From Bacteroidaceae bacterium (GTDB lineage Bacteria > Bacteroidota > Bacteroidia > Bacteroidales > Bacteroidaceae), in NCBI GenBank assembly GCA_017960985.1, contig JAGCYD010000038.1, positions 1 through 51,958 on the forward strand: a stretch of DNA of 51,958 bases. The letters are read 5' to 3'. This document shows positions 35,011 to 44,626 of the stretch, one piece after another. Under the pieces are notes generated by a model. That model was given only the letters and a program-made list of their open reading frames with translations, was not told the DNA's origin and searched no databases. Positions within the stretch are counted from its first letter, which is position 1; each line of letters opens with the position of its first letter. The translations under genes were made by a program, and so were the position numbers.

Positions 35011-38000
35011 TTATCTGGTCAGTGACACCTTCATGCTCATGCCGAAGTCCTGCGTGATGGTGGGGTAGGCATTGCTTGACAATAGAGGGCTGTTGCGCTG
35101 ACGGTCGTAGTAGAGACTTAGTGAAACCATGCGCGAGATAGCATAACTGGCTTGGAAACTTGCCTTGATGGCCTTGTTGCCGCTGGTGGCTTCGGAGAGT
35201 CCTGTCTGTATGTCGCGAGTCAAGGCGGCCTGACTGCGGTAGGAGAAGTCGAACGAGAGGTTCAGGCTGTGGGCAAATGCCCGCTTGCCACTGCTCTTGC
35301 TACTGCTGCTCCGGTTGCTTGTCTTGCTGCCCGTTTCATCATCGTCTTGTTCCTTCTTTGTACTCTTGGTTTTGTTGCCCTTGGCTTGTTTTGCACTGGC
35401 CTTTCCCTTGCCCTTGAACAAGGAGCGGAAGCGAAAGTCGTCTATCTTGTATCCCCAGCCGAAGACGATGTCTTTGGAACTGGTCTCGTTGATTTGTGCC
35501 GAGGTCATAGAGAGGATGATGGCGCGCGTGGTGCGGTATTCGGCCTTGAGGGTCATGCTGTTGTTCAGCGTAAGGTTGATACCCACTAGCGGGGCAAAAC
35601 TTTCGTTGATGCTGACGGTGCTGATGTCGTACATCGACGAGGGCACATAGGTCTCGGTAGTAGTGTTTTCGATGAAGCCAAGGTCGGACCCCGTGAATGC
35701 CTGCAACCAAGTGCCGTAGGTGTTGTACGAGCCGATGGCATAGACACTCTTGTAGGCATGGGTGATATTGACACTCTTGAAGTGGTCGCGGAAGAAGGGC
35801 AGGGTGGAGAGCCCTTTATAGGTGAGGCTCCAGTTGGGCAGCATGCGCTTCAGCGAGGGGAATATGTCAAGTGACGACTTGTGGGGATTACCGCCGACAT
35901 AGGCTGTCAGGAAAGCGGGTATCATTACATCGCTGGAGTAGAGACCAACGGTTCCGTTCTCAGGATTGAATTTGCCACTCATACCTGTGCCCGACGGGTA
36001 GTTTACATTGGCGTATTTGGCTTCGACGCGCTGCTGGTAGACGCCGAGATAGTTGCGGAACTTGTCGAAGGTCTTGCTGCGATAACCATTGTGGGCATTG
36101 CCTGATCCACCGAATGCTGATCGGAGTGAAATAGTGGTCATATTGAATGAACCCGTCTCGGTGGTGGGATTGCCCGCATACATATATTGTATGCTTTGGC
36201 TCTTGTTGCGGGTACGCGACATGGAAAGGTCAATCTTCAGGTCGGTGAAGGGCTCGACGGAGGCTTTTATCTGCAGATCCTCGGTGGAGCTTGTCGTGGC
36301 AGGTGTAGCAACGCTGTCGGCACACAGCAGCCAACCATTGTCCTTGGCTTCCGAGATGTAGGATTCGCCTACCAGTCCGAAGGCATACTTTAGTCCTGGA
36401 CGGAACATACCACCGCCACGGCTCTGTCCGAGCATGTCGCCTACATTGGGTAGGAAACCAGGCAATGCCAGATTGTAGGTGTTGCGATAAGACACGCTGA
36501 CATTGCGTACCATCATGGCAAAGCGTGCGGCCGCTTGTGCGAAGGTGTACCACTTCTCTTCTTCGAGTTTGGGTTTTGCCACAACATTGACGCGGATGCT
36601 CAGGGTGTCCTTGTTCTTGATGAGCAGTTTATTGTCGTCCAGTTTCTTGTATTTGAGTTTGTAGGGCTTGCCTTTGGCATCCTTGGCACTGACGATAATG
36701 CGCTTGGTCTTCTGGTTGTGCGATACGGTGGTCGTTGTGTCGGGCTTTAGGACAACCTCCTGTACAAAGCCTTTCTGCTTCTTGTTGTTCTTCTGCTGGC
36801 TCTTTCCATTGGCGTTTGTTTGTGTCGTAGGTTCGTCCATGACCATATCACCCATCTCTGTCTCCATTACATTACTATCGCTATCCATTGCGTCTTCCTT
36901 AGCCTTCTTTTTAGCCTCGTTTTCCTTCTTCTTGGCATCGGCTTTCTTCTTCGATGCACTCTTGGCCTTTGATGCCGTAAAGCGCTTGTTGGCTTCCTTT
37001 AGGAACTTGGAATGATTGTATAGCGTTTCCATCGCAAACTTTGCGTTGGCGTTGATGGTGCGTTGGGTATTGATGGTGTTGCCCAGTGTGCTGCCGTCTT
37101 CCTGTTCTGCTCCTCGTTTCCACGAATAAGTGCCGTTATACGAGGCATCGGCCGTAATCCAGTCGAACATAGGTATCTTGTTGATGGGCAGTTTGTAGGA
37201 GAGTTGTGCGGTCTGGCTGTAGTCGAGCGGTCGGCCGAAGTGGCGCAAACTGTATCTCACGGAGTCCTTCCATGCTTCGTAGTGGTCGGGATAGAGGTCT
37301 TTGTTGACGGGTGTATAGGGCTCTTCAACCTCGGCATGTGTTCCGCTCTGGAACGAGAAGTGCAGCGCCTTGAAAATGTCCCACTTCAAAGAGAATTCGC
37401 GGTTCCACAGGAAGTTCTGCGAGAAACTAACGGGGATGGACTGCTTGTTGTTCATATCCTCCACATCGCGTTCCTGCAACTCATAGTAGGTGCGGTTAAG
37501 GTCGGTGGAGAATGTGATATTCTGCGGGGCAAAGGCAAGGTTCTGTTCCTTTATCAAAGCCAGCCATTTACTCTTCGACTTTAGACTGTTCTTGAACGGC
37601 TCCCAAGGCTTCCAGTTGGGACTCCATGAGTAGTTCATGCCCAATCGCCAGTTGCGGTCGTATTCATATACCGTGGTCACACCTTCGCGTGTATTGCTTC
37701 GGCGTGAGAAGTTAAAGGTGAAGTTCGATGGGTCATAAGGCATGGGGTGCTTGCGGGTGCTGATGTTTACCTTGACACCGCTAAGCGAAAGGTTGCGCTG
37801 GGTTTCCTTAGTCGTTGTTAATGATTTTAACGAGTCCTTCTCGGCCTTTGTCTGCAAGGCATCGAGAGCGTCGTCCAACAGCATGTCGGTATCCAACGGG
37901 TTGTACTTGGGTTTTACCGTTTCCTTGCTGTAGGAGTAATATAGTGGCAGATTTACTTTCGCTTTCTCGGGGAAAATCTTGCCGAGGTCGAAGTTGGTAG

Positions 38001-41000
38001 TAATGGCATAGTTGTAGGTATCTTCATCCTTGCGGTCAGCCACGCTTTGCTCGATACCACCGAAGCCTGCTGTTTCGATGTGTCCCGTTGCGGTTACGCT
38101 TCCAAGGTCGGAGAGTTGAATATTCAGTGAACCTTGTGCTGCCCAGCCGCCATCGTTGGAGAACTCCTGCAGACGCAGTTCGTTGGCCCAAACCTCCACG
38201 CTCTTCACGGTTCGTCCGTTGTTGCGTACACCAATCATGATGGTCTTCACTTCGCCCAGCGTCGGATTACCCATGATGGCGATGCGGTTGCTGGGATTGT
38301 TTCTGTCGTAGTCGTAGAAGAGTTGGTTGAGGCTGATGACGCCGAGACTCTTCTGCTTGTTGCGCGCCTTCTTTAGGTTGGTCAGCACATCCATGCTGAT
38401 GTCAATCATGTTGTCCACAGGCCATACGGCACGACAACCTGCTGCCGAATAGGTATCATAGTTGCCCTCTGGGGTTAGCGTCAGGGGTACTTCGTACTCG
38501 TAGAAGTTACTCTTGTAGTCAGAACCGAGTCGCAGGAACACACTTGTCTCGCCATCTTGCAAGTCGGTAATGTCGTTGGCAAGTGCGTTGGCGTGAACGA
38601 AGAGTTGCAGATGCTTGTACTGCCGCATGTCGTAGTTACAGTTCTTATATACGGCTTTGGCATCACCTGGCGAAAGATTCTCTACAACCATACAGAGCGC
38701 CTGTTCGTTTTCTTCCACCAACTGGCTTTGACTGGGGTCGGTGACACGGCTGATGCCTGGTGGCAATACATAGTTGACGGGAGTCTTGTCGTTGTTTTCC
38801 TCGATATTTACCGTACTGACAGTCATCGTGGCACTGGTCGAGGGGGCTTCGCCTTGATAGAGCGATTGTTCGTAACTGCGCCAATCGCCATGTACAAGGT
38901 CGAGTGTGGCAAAGCGCATGATGATTTCTTCCTCGAAGTTGGTGAGGAACATACGCATGAAGCGAATACTGGTGAAGTCGTTGATATTGCCGACTTTCGA
39001 TTCGTAACTGTCGAGGGGAATGCGGAACTGATACCAGTTCACTTCCTCCGTGTTCCCGTTACGCAGTTTCACGCTTGCCGTGCGTTTGTCGGTAATGTGG
39101 TTGCGACCCACGACAAGGTCTTCGGGGCGAATGGATACATGATACTGGAAATACTTCTCGTATTCGTTCAGGGTGTAGTCCTGATTCAAGTCTTCAACAT
39201 CGGGCGTGGTCTTGAACGCTGTCTCGTAACTTTCGGGCGAATTTTGGGAGTCGGGCGAGTTGCCTTCCGGCATATTGATGCGCTTGTAGCGGTCGAGAAT
39301 GCTCTTTCGTGCCTGATCGAAGTCGGTGCCGCGATAGTAGTGGTAATCGTCACCGGCAGGGTCGGCTTGGATGGAGTCATATACCTGTGCGTTTACACGG
39401 CCATACATCTGTTGCAGATAGTTGGCATATACACCGTAGGTCTGTTCGTTTGCTGATGAAAGACCATTCAAGCCAATATCTTGTGCTGTACGGGAGCCGC
39501 TTTCGTTATTAAAAGCATAGGTTACGCTGTTGGTATTGGGCACGCGTCCCCATGTGGTCTCGGTATAGTAGGCGGCATCCCCGTCTATGGGCATACCGCT
39601 TTCGTAATACTTCTTGCCGTCCTTTAGAATGTCCTCGGAAATCTCACCCAAATTAATATAGAAATCACCACCTGTATGATTGGGCTTATAGATAAAGGGG
39701 TCGAGCATCCAGAATTCGATGTACTCGACATTCATGGTTTCAAAGTCGGTGTTGTCCATTTTGCGCATCATACCGCCCCACTTCTCGTAAGGGCGCAGGA
39801 ACTTACCGTCGTTGTCCACCTCTGTGCTGAGGTTATAGGCACCGCGCTCTTGAGGATAGAAAGCAAGGTTCAGTACATTGAGCGAAGTGGAGGAGGTGTA
39901 ACTGTTCTGGGCTTTCTGTGGATAAAGTTCTCGTTCATAGACCTCGCGCACATAGTGGTTGGAGAGTTGTTGCAGGTCGCTCTTGATGTGGGTCGGCGTC
40001 AAAGTGCTGGAACGGCGAGTGAATATGGGGTCAACATAGTACCACGCCAACAGTGCGCGGTTGTAGCCGTACTGTACATCGTTGGTCAGTTTGCTTTCGG
40101 GGAACATCGACGGCGTGCTCGACATCATCCAGTAGGTGGGTGTCATGAGCGAATACTTGTACGAGGAGTTTTCAAAGTCGTCGAGGTACGAAGCATTACC
40201 CTGCACCCGCTTGTTTTGTCCGGCAATCAGTTGGGCGAACTCGGCATCGAAACTGATCTGGCTGGGTTGCGTGGCGCGTATCAAAGGTATCTTGTCGAGG
40301 ATGTTAGTTAGGAGCTGACTTTCGCGTTTCCATGAGATGTGACCGCCCCAAAGGGTGTTCTTCAACGGTTCATTGCCCATGCTGACTTTGGTGGTCAAGG
40401 GTTGCTCGTTGAGGAACATGAATGAGGCGCCTATAGTCAGGTTCTTGCTCAGTTCGTAATCGAGGTTCACACCCAACATTGTCTTGCGCTGCATACCGTA
40501 ATTGTCGTTCGATTCGACAGAGGCGTTTACATTTGTTCCGGCATCAATGATACTTTGGTTGATGATGGTCACGATACCCATGTTGTAATCGACGGTGTAA
40601 TCGGAGTTCTCGGTTAGGGTTACACCGCCTGCCGTCACGACAACCGACCCTTGGGCGATGTTCGTTACTCCAAGGTCAATCTGACTGCCGTTGCTACCTT
40701 TGTATTGTCCTGTCAGCAGGTATTTGTCGTGTTCGGCAATCTGCTTGGCAACGGTTTTGGTGCTGTCGTAGAGTTCGGGGAAACAGTATCTGTCGGCCAG
40801 CGTTTCATCACCAATCCATTGACGCAAGTGTGCACCGAAAGGCTCAGCAACGGGGAAATAGATGCGCCCCTTCCGTATGGTGTAGCCTTCGATGAAGTCG
40901 AACTTGCCGTTGGAGTTGGCTTTGTTGTTATCGTCCAAGCGGTCGAGGTTCATGGCCTTCAGCAGGGTAGTGCTCTTCAGACTCTGTTCGGGCAGGTAAG

Positions 41001-42840
41001 TGATATAAACACCGCTGGAGTCGCTTTGGTATTTGATATCCAGTTTGAACTTGTCGCTCGACACGCTATTGGCTCCGAGACTATACACATTCTTCATCAT
41101 CAGTCGCCATGTGGGCAACTGAGGGCTACCGCTAGATGCTTTCAGCAACTTCACGAAAAGCGTTTTGGTATTGTCTGTGACATCGGCACTAAATTCACCC
41201 ACCTGATAGGTTACACCTCCATAGGTGTATTCGAAGGCAATACCCAATACATCGTCGGTTTGCAGGGTGCTGTTGAGTGAGATGTAGCCGAGAGAGGTGT
41301 TTACGAAGTATTCCGAGTTGGAAAGCAGTCGTGCGCTTTGCAATTTTTCATAGTCTTCGCCACCGACAAGGCCGAAGTTGTCTAGTACGGTAGTGGCCTG
41401 GCTAATGTCGCGGGCTTCGGATAGTGTGTTTACGATGGTCGAATATTCTGTATTGGCTTTGTTCGAAGGTACGGTTACGCTTCCTGCTCCCCAAATACTG
41501 GGACGACTGATGAAGTCGTGCTCGCCTAAGTCTGCCAAAGCAATGATGTTGCGGTTGTTGGTGGTACTTGCCGTTTTGTTTGTCACCCATACCTCCACAC
41601 GGGTAATCTTTACTCCACTGGCAATCGTGGGCAGGGTTTTCATGCTACGGTCATAAGTTTGACGGAAATAGTGGGCGAAATAGAAGTGGCGATTCTCTTC
41701 GTAATTCGTTGCCGAAAACTCATAGGTGTTGGTGCTGGCTCCACCTTTCGACGAAACACTCTTCGAGGCACTCTTCTTTTGACTGACTACAGTTTGCAGT
41801 TTCAGTTTGCCAAACTGCACATCCGTGCGCAAACCGAACAGACTGGCAACACCAGGTATAAGGCTATTGTTTGAGGGCATGGATATGTTGCCCGCTTCGA
41901 CCAACTTGATGATTTCGTCTTCCTTGCCATCGTACTTCAACTTCATGTTCTGTGCATCGTAGTCGAAGGTGGCGTCGGTGTTGTAATTAAGTTTGAGGTT
42001 AATCTTGTCACCTACGCTTCCCGTCATGCTTAGGTTGATAGATTCGTCGAAATCGAAGCCGGTGGTCTTGCGCCGGTTGGCTGCCAGCGATGGATTGTTT
42101 ACTTTCTTGGTGTTCATGCCTAACTTGAGTTCGGCAGAACCTTGTGTCTTAATTTGTACGCCGCCAGGACCGAATATCTTCTCGGCAGGTCCCAGATTGA
42201 AGTGCATGTCTGTGAAATCGAACTTCGACTTGCCGTTTGCTTCGTAAGCCTCGGCATTGCGGTCGCGGAAATACTTCGTCATGCTTTGACGCATGGTCCA
42301 TTGCTGATATTCCTCGGCAGTCATCATCAACGGGGCAGACAGATAACTATTGGTCAGTCCCAATTGACTTTGGTTACTTGTTGTATATCCCAATCCCGAG
42401 GCGGTTCCCGTACCAGTGACATTTGTGGCATTCTTCGAACTGCTGGTGCTACTGCTGTTGCTTGTTCCCGTTGTCTTCTTCGTCTGTGTGGTGGATGTGC
42501 TCTTTTCGCTCTTGGTCGATGTCGCTTTGCCATTCTTGGCGGTTCCCCCTTTCAGTGTGGTGCCCACGGTGTAGGTGTTGTCTTTCTCGTCGTAAGCCAC
42601 CTCTGTCTGTAGGTTTTCGGGGTCGCGCAGGTCAATGGCTTTCCGCTGCGCGTCGTCGAGAGTCTCAACGGTGGTTTTCTTGACTGAGTATCGAGGCTTA
42701 CGCTGACTACTCGTGTCCGCGGGCGCGTACGAAGCCCCCTCTGCCTCCCCCATAAAAGGGTGGGTATAGGAATGAGCAAAGGCCACTGCGCAAATCGCTG
42801 TGGCCATAAATATCAGCAGTATGGTCTTCCTGGTTCTCAC
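35011..42840 (-). CDS. sprA: SprA, type IX secretion outer-membrane translocon
   Basis: 2609 residues, in the size range of SprA, the giant barrel through which T9SS cargo crosses the outer membrane. A signal peptide (about 1-22) is followed by a low-complexity Ser/Thr/Lys linker (about 95-145) and then conserved SprA sequence (FNLGPAEKIFGPGGVQIKTQ; GFDFDESINLSMTGSVGDKI; NYNTDATFDYDAQNMKLKYDG). Long beta-rich repeats run to the end (FGMSMKVSLTR). Two Lys/Ala-rich inserts occur late (near 1945-2010 and 2465-2510). A GC-rich palindromic repeat is inserted in frame just after the signal peptide (42734-42764). It is downstream of ruvA by 25 bases, and the lyase tail in this window is a likely cargo signal. 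Confidence 0.96.
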   Translation of the reverse strand: MRTRKTILLIFMATAICAVAFAHSYTHPFMGEAEGASYAPADTSSQRKPRYSVKKTTVETLDDAQRKAIDLRDPENLQTEVAYDEKDNTYTVGTTLKGGTAKNGKATSTKSEKSTSTTQTKKTTGTSNSSSTSSSKNATNVTGTGTASGLGYTTSNQSQLGLTNSYLSAPLMMTAEEYQQWTMRQSMTKYFRDRNAEAYEANGKSKFDFTDMHFNLGPAEKIFGPGGVQIKTQGSAELKLGMNTKKVNNPSLAANRRKTTGFDFDESINLSMTGSVGDKINLKLNYNTDATFDYDAQNMKLKYDGKEDEIIKLVEAGNISMPSNNSLIPGVASLFGLRTDVQFGKLKLQTVVSQKKSASKSVSSKGGASTNTYEFSATNYEENRHFYFAHYFRQTYDRSMKTLPTIASGVKITRVEVWVTNKTASTTNNRNIIALADLGEHDFISRPSIWGAGSVTVPSNKANTEYSTIVNTLSEARDISQATTVLDNFGLVGGEDYEKLQSARLLSNSEYFVNTSLGYISLNSTLQTDDVLGIAFEYTYGGVTYQVGEFSADVTDNTKTLFVKLLKASSGSPQLPTWRLMMKNVYSLGANSVSSDKFKLDIKYQSDSSGVYITYLPEQSLKSTTLLKAMNLDRLDDNNKANSNGKFDFIEGYTIRKGRIYFPVAEPFGAHLRQWIGDETLADRYCFPELYDSTKTVAKQIAEHDKYLLTGQYKGSNGSQIDLGVTNIAQGSVVVTAGGVTLTENSDYTVDYNMGIVTIINQSIIDAGTNVNASVESNDNYGMQRKTMLGVNLDYELSKNLTIGASFMFLNEQPLTTKVSMGNEPLKNTLWGGHISWKRESQLLTNILDKIPLIRATQPSQISFDAEFAQLIAGQNKRVQGNASYLDDFENSSYKYSLMTPTYWMMSSTPSMFPESKLTNDVQYGYNRALLAWYYVDPIFTRRSSTLTPTHIKSDLQQLSNHYVREVYERELYPQKAQNSYTSSTSLNVLNLAFYPQERGAYNLSTEVDNDGKFLRPYEKWGGMMRKMDNTDFETMNVEYIEFWMLDPFIYKPNHTGGDFYINLGEISEDILKDGKKYYESGMPIDGDAAYYTETTWGRVPNTNSVTYAFNNESGSRTAQDIGLNGLSSANEQTYGVYANYLQQMYGRVNAQVYDSIQADPAGDDYHYYRGTDFDQARKSILDRYKRINMPEGNSPDSQNSPESYETAFKTTPDVEDLNQDYTLNEYEKYFQYHVSIRPEDLVVGRNHITDKRTASVKLRNGNTEEVNWYQFRIPLDSYESKVGNINDFTSIRFMRMFLTNFEEEIIMRFATLDLVHGDWRSYEQSLYQGEAPSTSATMTVSTVNIEENNDKTPVNYVLPPGISRVTDPSQSQLVEENEQALCMVVENLSPGDAKAVYKNCNYDMRQYKHLQLFVHANALANDITDLQDGETSVFLRLGSDYKSNFYEYEVPLTLTPEGNYDTYSAAGCRAVWPVDNMIDISMDVLTNLKKARNKQKSLGVISLNQLFYDYDRNNPSNRIAIMGNPTLGEVKTIMIGVRNNGRTVKSVEVWANELRLQEFSNDGGWAAQGSLNIQLSDLGSVTATGHIETAGFGGIEQSVADRKDEDTYNYAITTNFDLGKIFPEKAKVNLPLYYSYSKETVKPKYNPLDTDMLLDDALDALQTKAEKDSLKSLTTTKETQRNLSLSGVKVNISTRKHPMPYDPSNFTFNFSRRSNTREGVTTVYEYDRNWRLGMNYSWSPNWKPWEPFKNSLKSKSKWLALIKEQNLAFAPQNITFSTDLNRTYYELQERDVEDMNNKQSIPVSFSQNFLWNREFSLKWDIFKALHFSFQSGTHAEVEEPYTPVNKDLYPDHYEAWKDSVRYSLRHFGRPLDYSQTAQLSYKLPINKIPMFDWITADASYNGTYSWKRGAEQEDGSTLGNTINTQRTINANAKFAMETLYNHSKFLKEANKRFTASKAKSASKKKADAKKKENEAKKKAKEDAMDSDSNVMETEMGDMVMDEPTTQTNANGKSQQKNNKKQKGFVQEVVLKPDTTTTVSHNQKTKRIIVSAKDAKGKPYKLKYKKLDDNKLLIKNKDTLSIRVNVVAKPKLEEEKWYTFAQAAARFAMMVRNVSVSYRNTYNLALPGFLPNVGDMLGQSRGGGMFRPGLKYAFGLVGESYISEAKDNGWLLCADSVATPATTSSTEDLQIKASVEPFTDLKIDLSMSRTRNKSQSIQYMYAGNPTTETGSFNMTTISLRSAFGGSGNAHNGYRSKTFDKFRNYLGVYQQRVEAKYANVNYPSGTGMSGKFNPENGTVGLYSSDVMIPAFLTAYVGGNPHKSSLDIFPSLKRMLPNWSLTYKGLSTLPFFRDHFKSVNITHAYKSVYAIGSYNTYGTWLQAFTGSDLGFIENTTTETYVPSSMYDISTVSINESFAPLVGINLTLNNSMTLKAEYRTTRAIILSMTSAQINETSSKDIVFGWGYKIDDFRFRSLFKGKGKASAKQAKGNKTKSTKKEQDDDETGSKTSNRSSSSKSSGKRAFAHSLNLSFDFSYRSQAALTRDIQTGLSEATSGNKAIKASFQASYAISRMVSLSLYYDRQRNSPLLSSNAYPTITQDFGMSMKVSLTR
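42734..42764. repeat. GC-rich palindromic repeat inside sprA
   Basis: A block of the form GCCCCCTC...CCTCCCCC...AAAAGGGTGGG, resembling the repeats at 49041-49147 and 49471-49613. It encodes residues about 26-36 of SprA, between signal peptide and mature region. Confidence 0.6.
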
Positions 42841-42865
42841 CTTTTAACCTCTAACCTCTCACTTA

Positions 42866-43459
42866 CTATAAAAGTTTCAATGCTTTCTTGATGATTTGTT
42901 CTACGGGCGCGTCGGGTTCTTCGGCAAGCAGTTTGCCAACTACCTTCGCCGAGGGTGCAGGGCTGAATCCGAGCATAGTTAGTGCGGCTACGGCTTCCTG
43001 TTGGATTTCCTTGTTGATGTCGGGGGCTGTCCCCAAAGTGTTTGTCGGGGCGATATCCAGTCCCAGTATTTTGTCTTTCAGGTCCACGATGATGCGCTGT
43101 GCAGCTTTGGGACCTATGCCTTTCACACTCTTCAGTACACGATCGTTGCCCGAACTGATGACCTCTACCAGTTCGGCAGGTGAAAGGGCGGACAATATCA
43201 TTCGTGCCATTGCAGCACCGATACCGCTCACACTGGTCAGTTGCAGGAATAGTTCGCGCTCGCTTTTCGTAGCAAAGCCCCATAGAATGTAGGCATCTTC
43301 GCGGACAGCCTCATATACAAACAGTTTTACTTCTTTCTGTCCTTGTATGGCTGCGTATGTACCCAAACTGATGTTCAGTCCGTAGCCTACACCCGAACAA
43401 TCCACGACGGCCAAGGTGGGGGTCAGTTCTTCAAGCGTACCTTTGATGTATTCTATCAT
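42866..43459 (-). CDS. ruvA: Holliday junction branch migration protein RuvA
   Basis: 197 residues from the ATG at 43459 ([11 protein letters not shown]), the standard RuvA start; an in-frame TTG at 43468 would add three residues and is not preferred. Domain I is an OB-fold (about 1-65), and domain II has two helix-hairpin-helix motifs ([11 protein letters not shown] and [12 protein letters not shown]). A linker leads to the small domain III that contacts RuvB ([13 protein letters not shown] onward). RuvA holds four-way junctions and loads RuvB in recombination and repair. It precedes sprA by 25 bases. ruvB and ruvC are not in the window. Confidence 0.96.
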   Translation of the reverse strand: MIEYIKGTLEELTPTLAVVDCSGVGYGLNISLGTYAAIQGQKEVKLFVYEAVREDAYILWGFATKSERELFLQLTSVSGIGAAMARMILSALSPAELVEVISSGNDRVLKSVKGIGPKAAQRIIVDLKDKILGLDIAPTNTLGTAPDINKEIQQEAVAALTMLGFSPAPSAKVVGKLLAEEPDAPVEQIIKKALKLL

Positions 43460-43540
43460 GAGATTCAAATGTTAGTCGTTGTCACTTTATAATAACGCGC
43501 ACGCGCTGGCTTTATTGTCTTTATGGTATGGTATAAAATA

Positions 43541-43571
43541 TCGCGTGTCCCTCTTTTGGAAGAACACGCGA
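43541..43571 (-). terminator. Terminator of the beta-barrel protein gene
   Basis: Minus-strand stem TCGCGTGT/ACACGCGA (43571-43564 with 43548-43541), loop with a smaller inner pairing, then TATTTTAT. It lies about 28 bases after the stop codon. Confidence 0.75.
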
Positions 43572-43598
43572 CAATTTTGTGTGGCCGAAAAGCGGCGA

Positions 43599-44483
43599 CT
43601 ATAGGATGCGGCCGACGATGCGAATGGAGATGCAAGGATAGATAACAAATTTGTTGGCATACTTGAAGTATGTGTCCAAATCGTCTGTGTCACCTTTTTT
43701 TACCTGTGTCCCTTGGATGAAGGTCTTGGGCTTTCCCCAGAACTGTAACCCGGCATCGAATAACACGCCGACTCGCTTCTGAGGTACAGAACGACCGACA
43801 CCGAAACCAATATATGGACGGAACTTATTGACGCGCATCTCGCCACGCATATTGCCCTGTTGGTCGGGGCCGATGTAAGAGCCGTTGTTTAACTTAATAC
43901 CGATATGGCCGACTCCGTTATGGTCCACATCTGTATAAGATACGCCAGGGGTAGTGTGGGAAGGAAGGGAGTTGTTAAAGTCGTACACATCCCGGAACCA
44001 ACCTGGAGTCTTATTGTTGAACTTGACGAATGCATCCTTGCCTGTGAAGTAGCAACCAACCGTGACACGGAACTTCGTCTTTTTGCCAGGGAAGATATCG
44101 AACAAGAAATGCCCTGTGGTTTGTCCGAGTTTGGGCTGGGCCTTTACATTCTCTAGATAGGGAGGATTCTCTGCCATTCCGTTGTGTTCCCTATACACCT
44201 GCTTGGCATGTCCTGTACCATCATCCTCAATATCCATATAGAATGTCTTGGGGAACTTGAATTTCGGAATGATGTCCACACCAGCACGGATACCGATAAA
44301 TGGGGTGCAGAATGTCGATACATCGACGGTAATGCCAGTCGTACCTATACCAGCGCTAACACCAAGGTGGTTGAACAACATTTTGTCTTGTCCCTTATCT
44401 TCGCTAGGAGTAGGGTCGCTTTTCGCAAATACGCTGGTCTGAACGGCAAGCAATGCGATAAAGATGAATAGGATTTTTTTCAT
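43599..44483 (-). CDS. Putative outer-membrane beta-barrel protein
   Basis: 294 residues with a signal peptide (about 1-20, ending SVFA). The mature part has alternating glycine- and aromatic-rich strands (LGVSAGIGTTGITVDV; FRVTVGCYFTGKDAFV; RPYIGFGVGRSVPQKRVGVL; and ISIRIVGRIL at the end), typical of a small outer-membrane barrel without a recognised enzymatic site. The periplasmic or surface loops are Asp/Asn/Gly-rich. It is monocistronic, with promoter 44547-44576 and terminator 43541-43571. Exact family unknown. Confidence 0.7.
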   Translation of the reverse strand: MKKILFIFIALLAVQTSVFAKSDPTPSEDKGQDKMLFNHLGVSAGIGTTGITVDVSTFCTPFIGIRAGVDIIPKFKFPKTFYMDIEDDGTGHAKQVYREHNGMAENPPYLENVKAQPKLGQTTGHFLFDIFPGKKTKFRVTVGCYFTGKDAFVKFNNKTPGWFRDVYDFNNSLPSHTTPGVSYTDVDHNGVGHIGIKLNNGSYIGPDQQGNMRGEMRVNKFRPYIGFGVGRSVPQKRVGVLFDAGLQFWGKPKTFIQGTQVKKGDTDDLDTYFKYANKFVIYPCISIRIVGRIL

Positions 44484-44546
44484 AGTATGTGAATTTTAGA
44501 GGTTTTCTTTGTAGCATTATGTTGCCTCGTAGCAGGAGAGGCTGGG

Positions 44547-44576
44547 CAAAGGTACAATATAATTGTCAATTATCAA
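44547..44576 (-). promoter_or_regulatory. Promoter of the beta-barrel gene
   Basis: Minus-strand TACCTTTG (44554-44547) and TTG (44576-44574), spacing 19 bp. The TTG comes from a heptamer repeat unit. Confidence 0.6.
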
Positions 44577-44595
44577 TTGTCAATTGTCAATTATT
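44561..44595. repeat. Five tandem 7-bp units AATTGTC between divergent promoters
   Basis: Units start at 44561, 44568, 44575, 44582 and 44589 (AATTGTC, AATTATC, AATTGTC, AATTGTC, AATTATT). The array supplies the -33 TTG of both divergent promoters. Confidence 0.85.
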
Positions 44596-44606
44596 TCATA
44601 TCTTTG
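44577..44606 (+). promoter_or_regulatory. Promoter of cysQ
   Basis: TTG (44577-44579) and TATCTTTG (44599-44606), spacing 19 bp; leader about 17 nucleotides to the ATG at 44627. Confidence 0.65.
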
Positions 44607-44626
44607 CACCTGCAAACTTAGGATTT

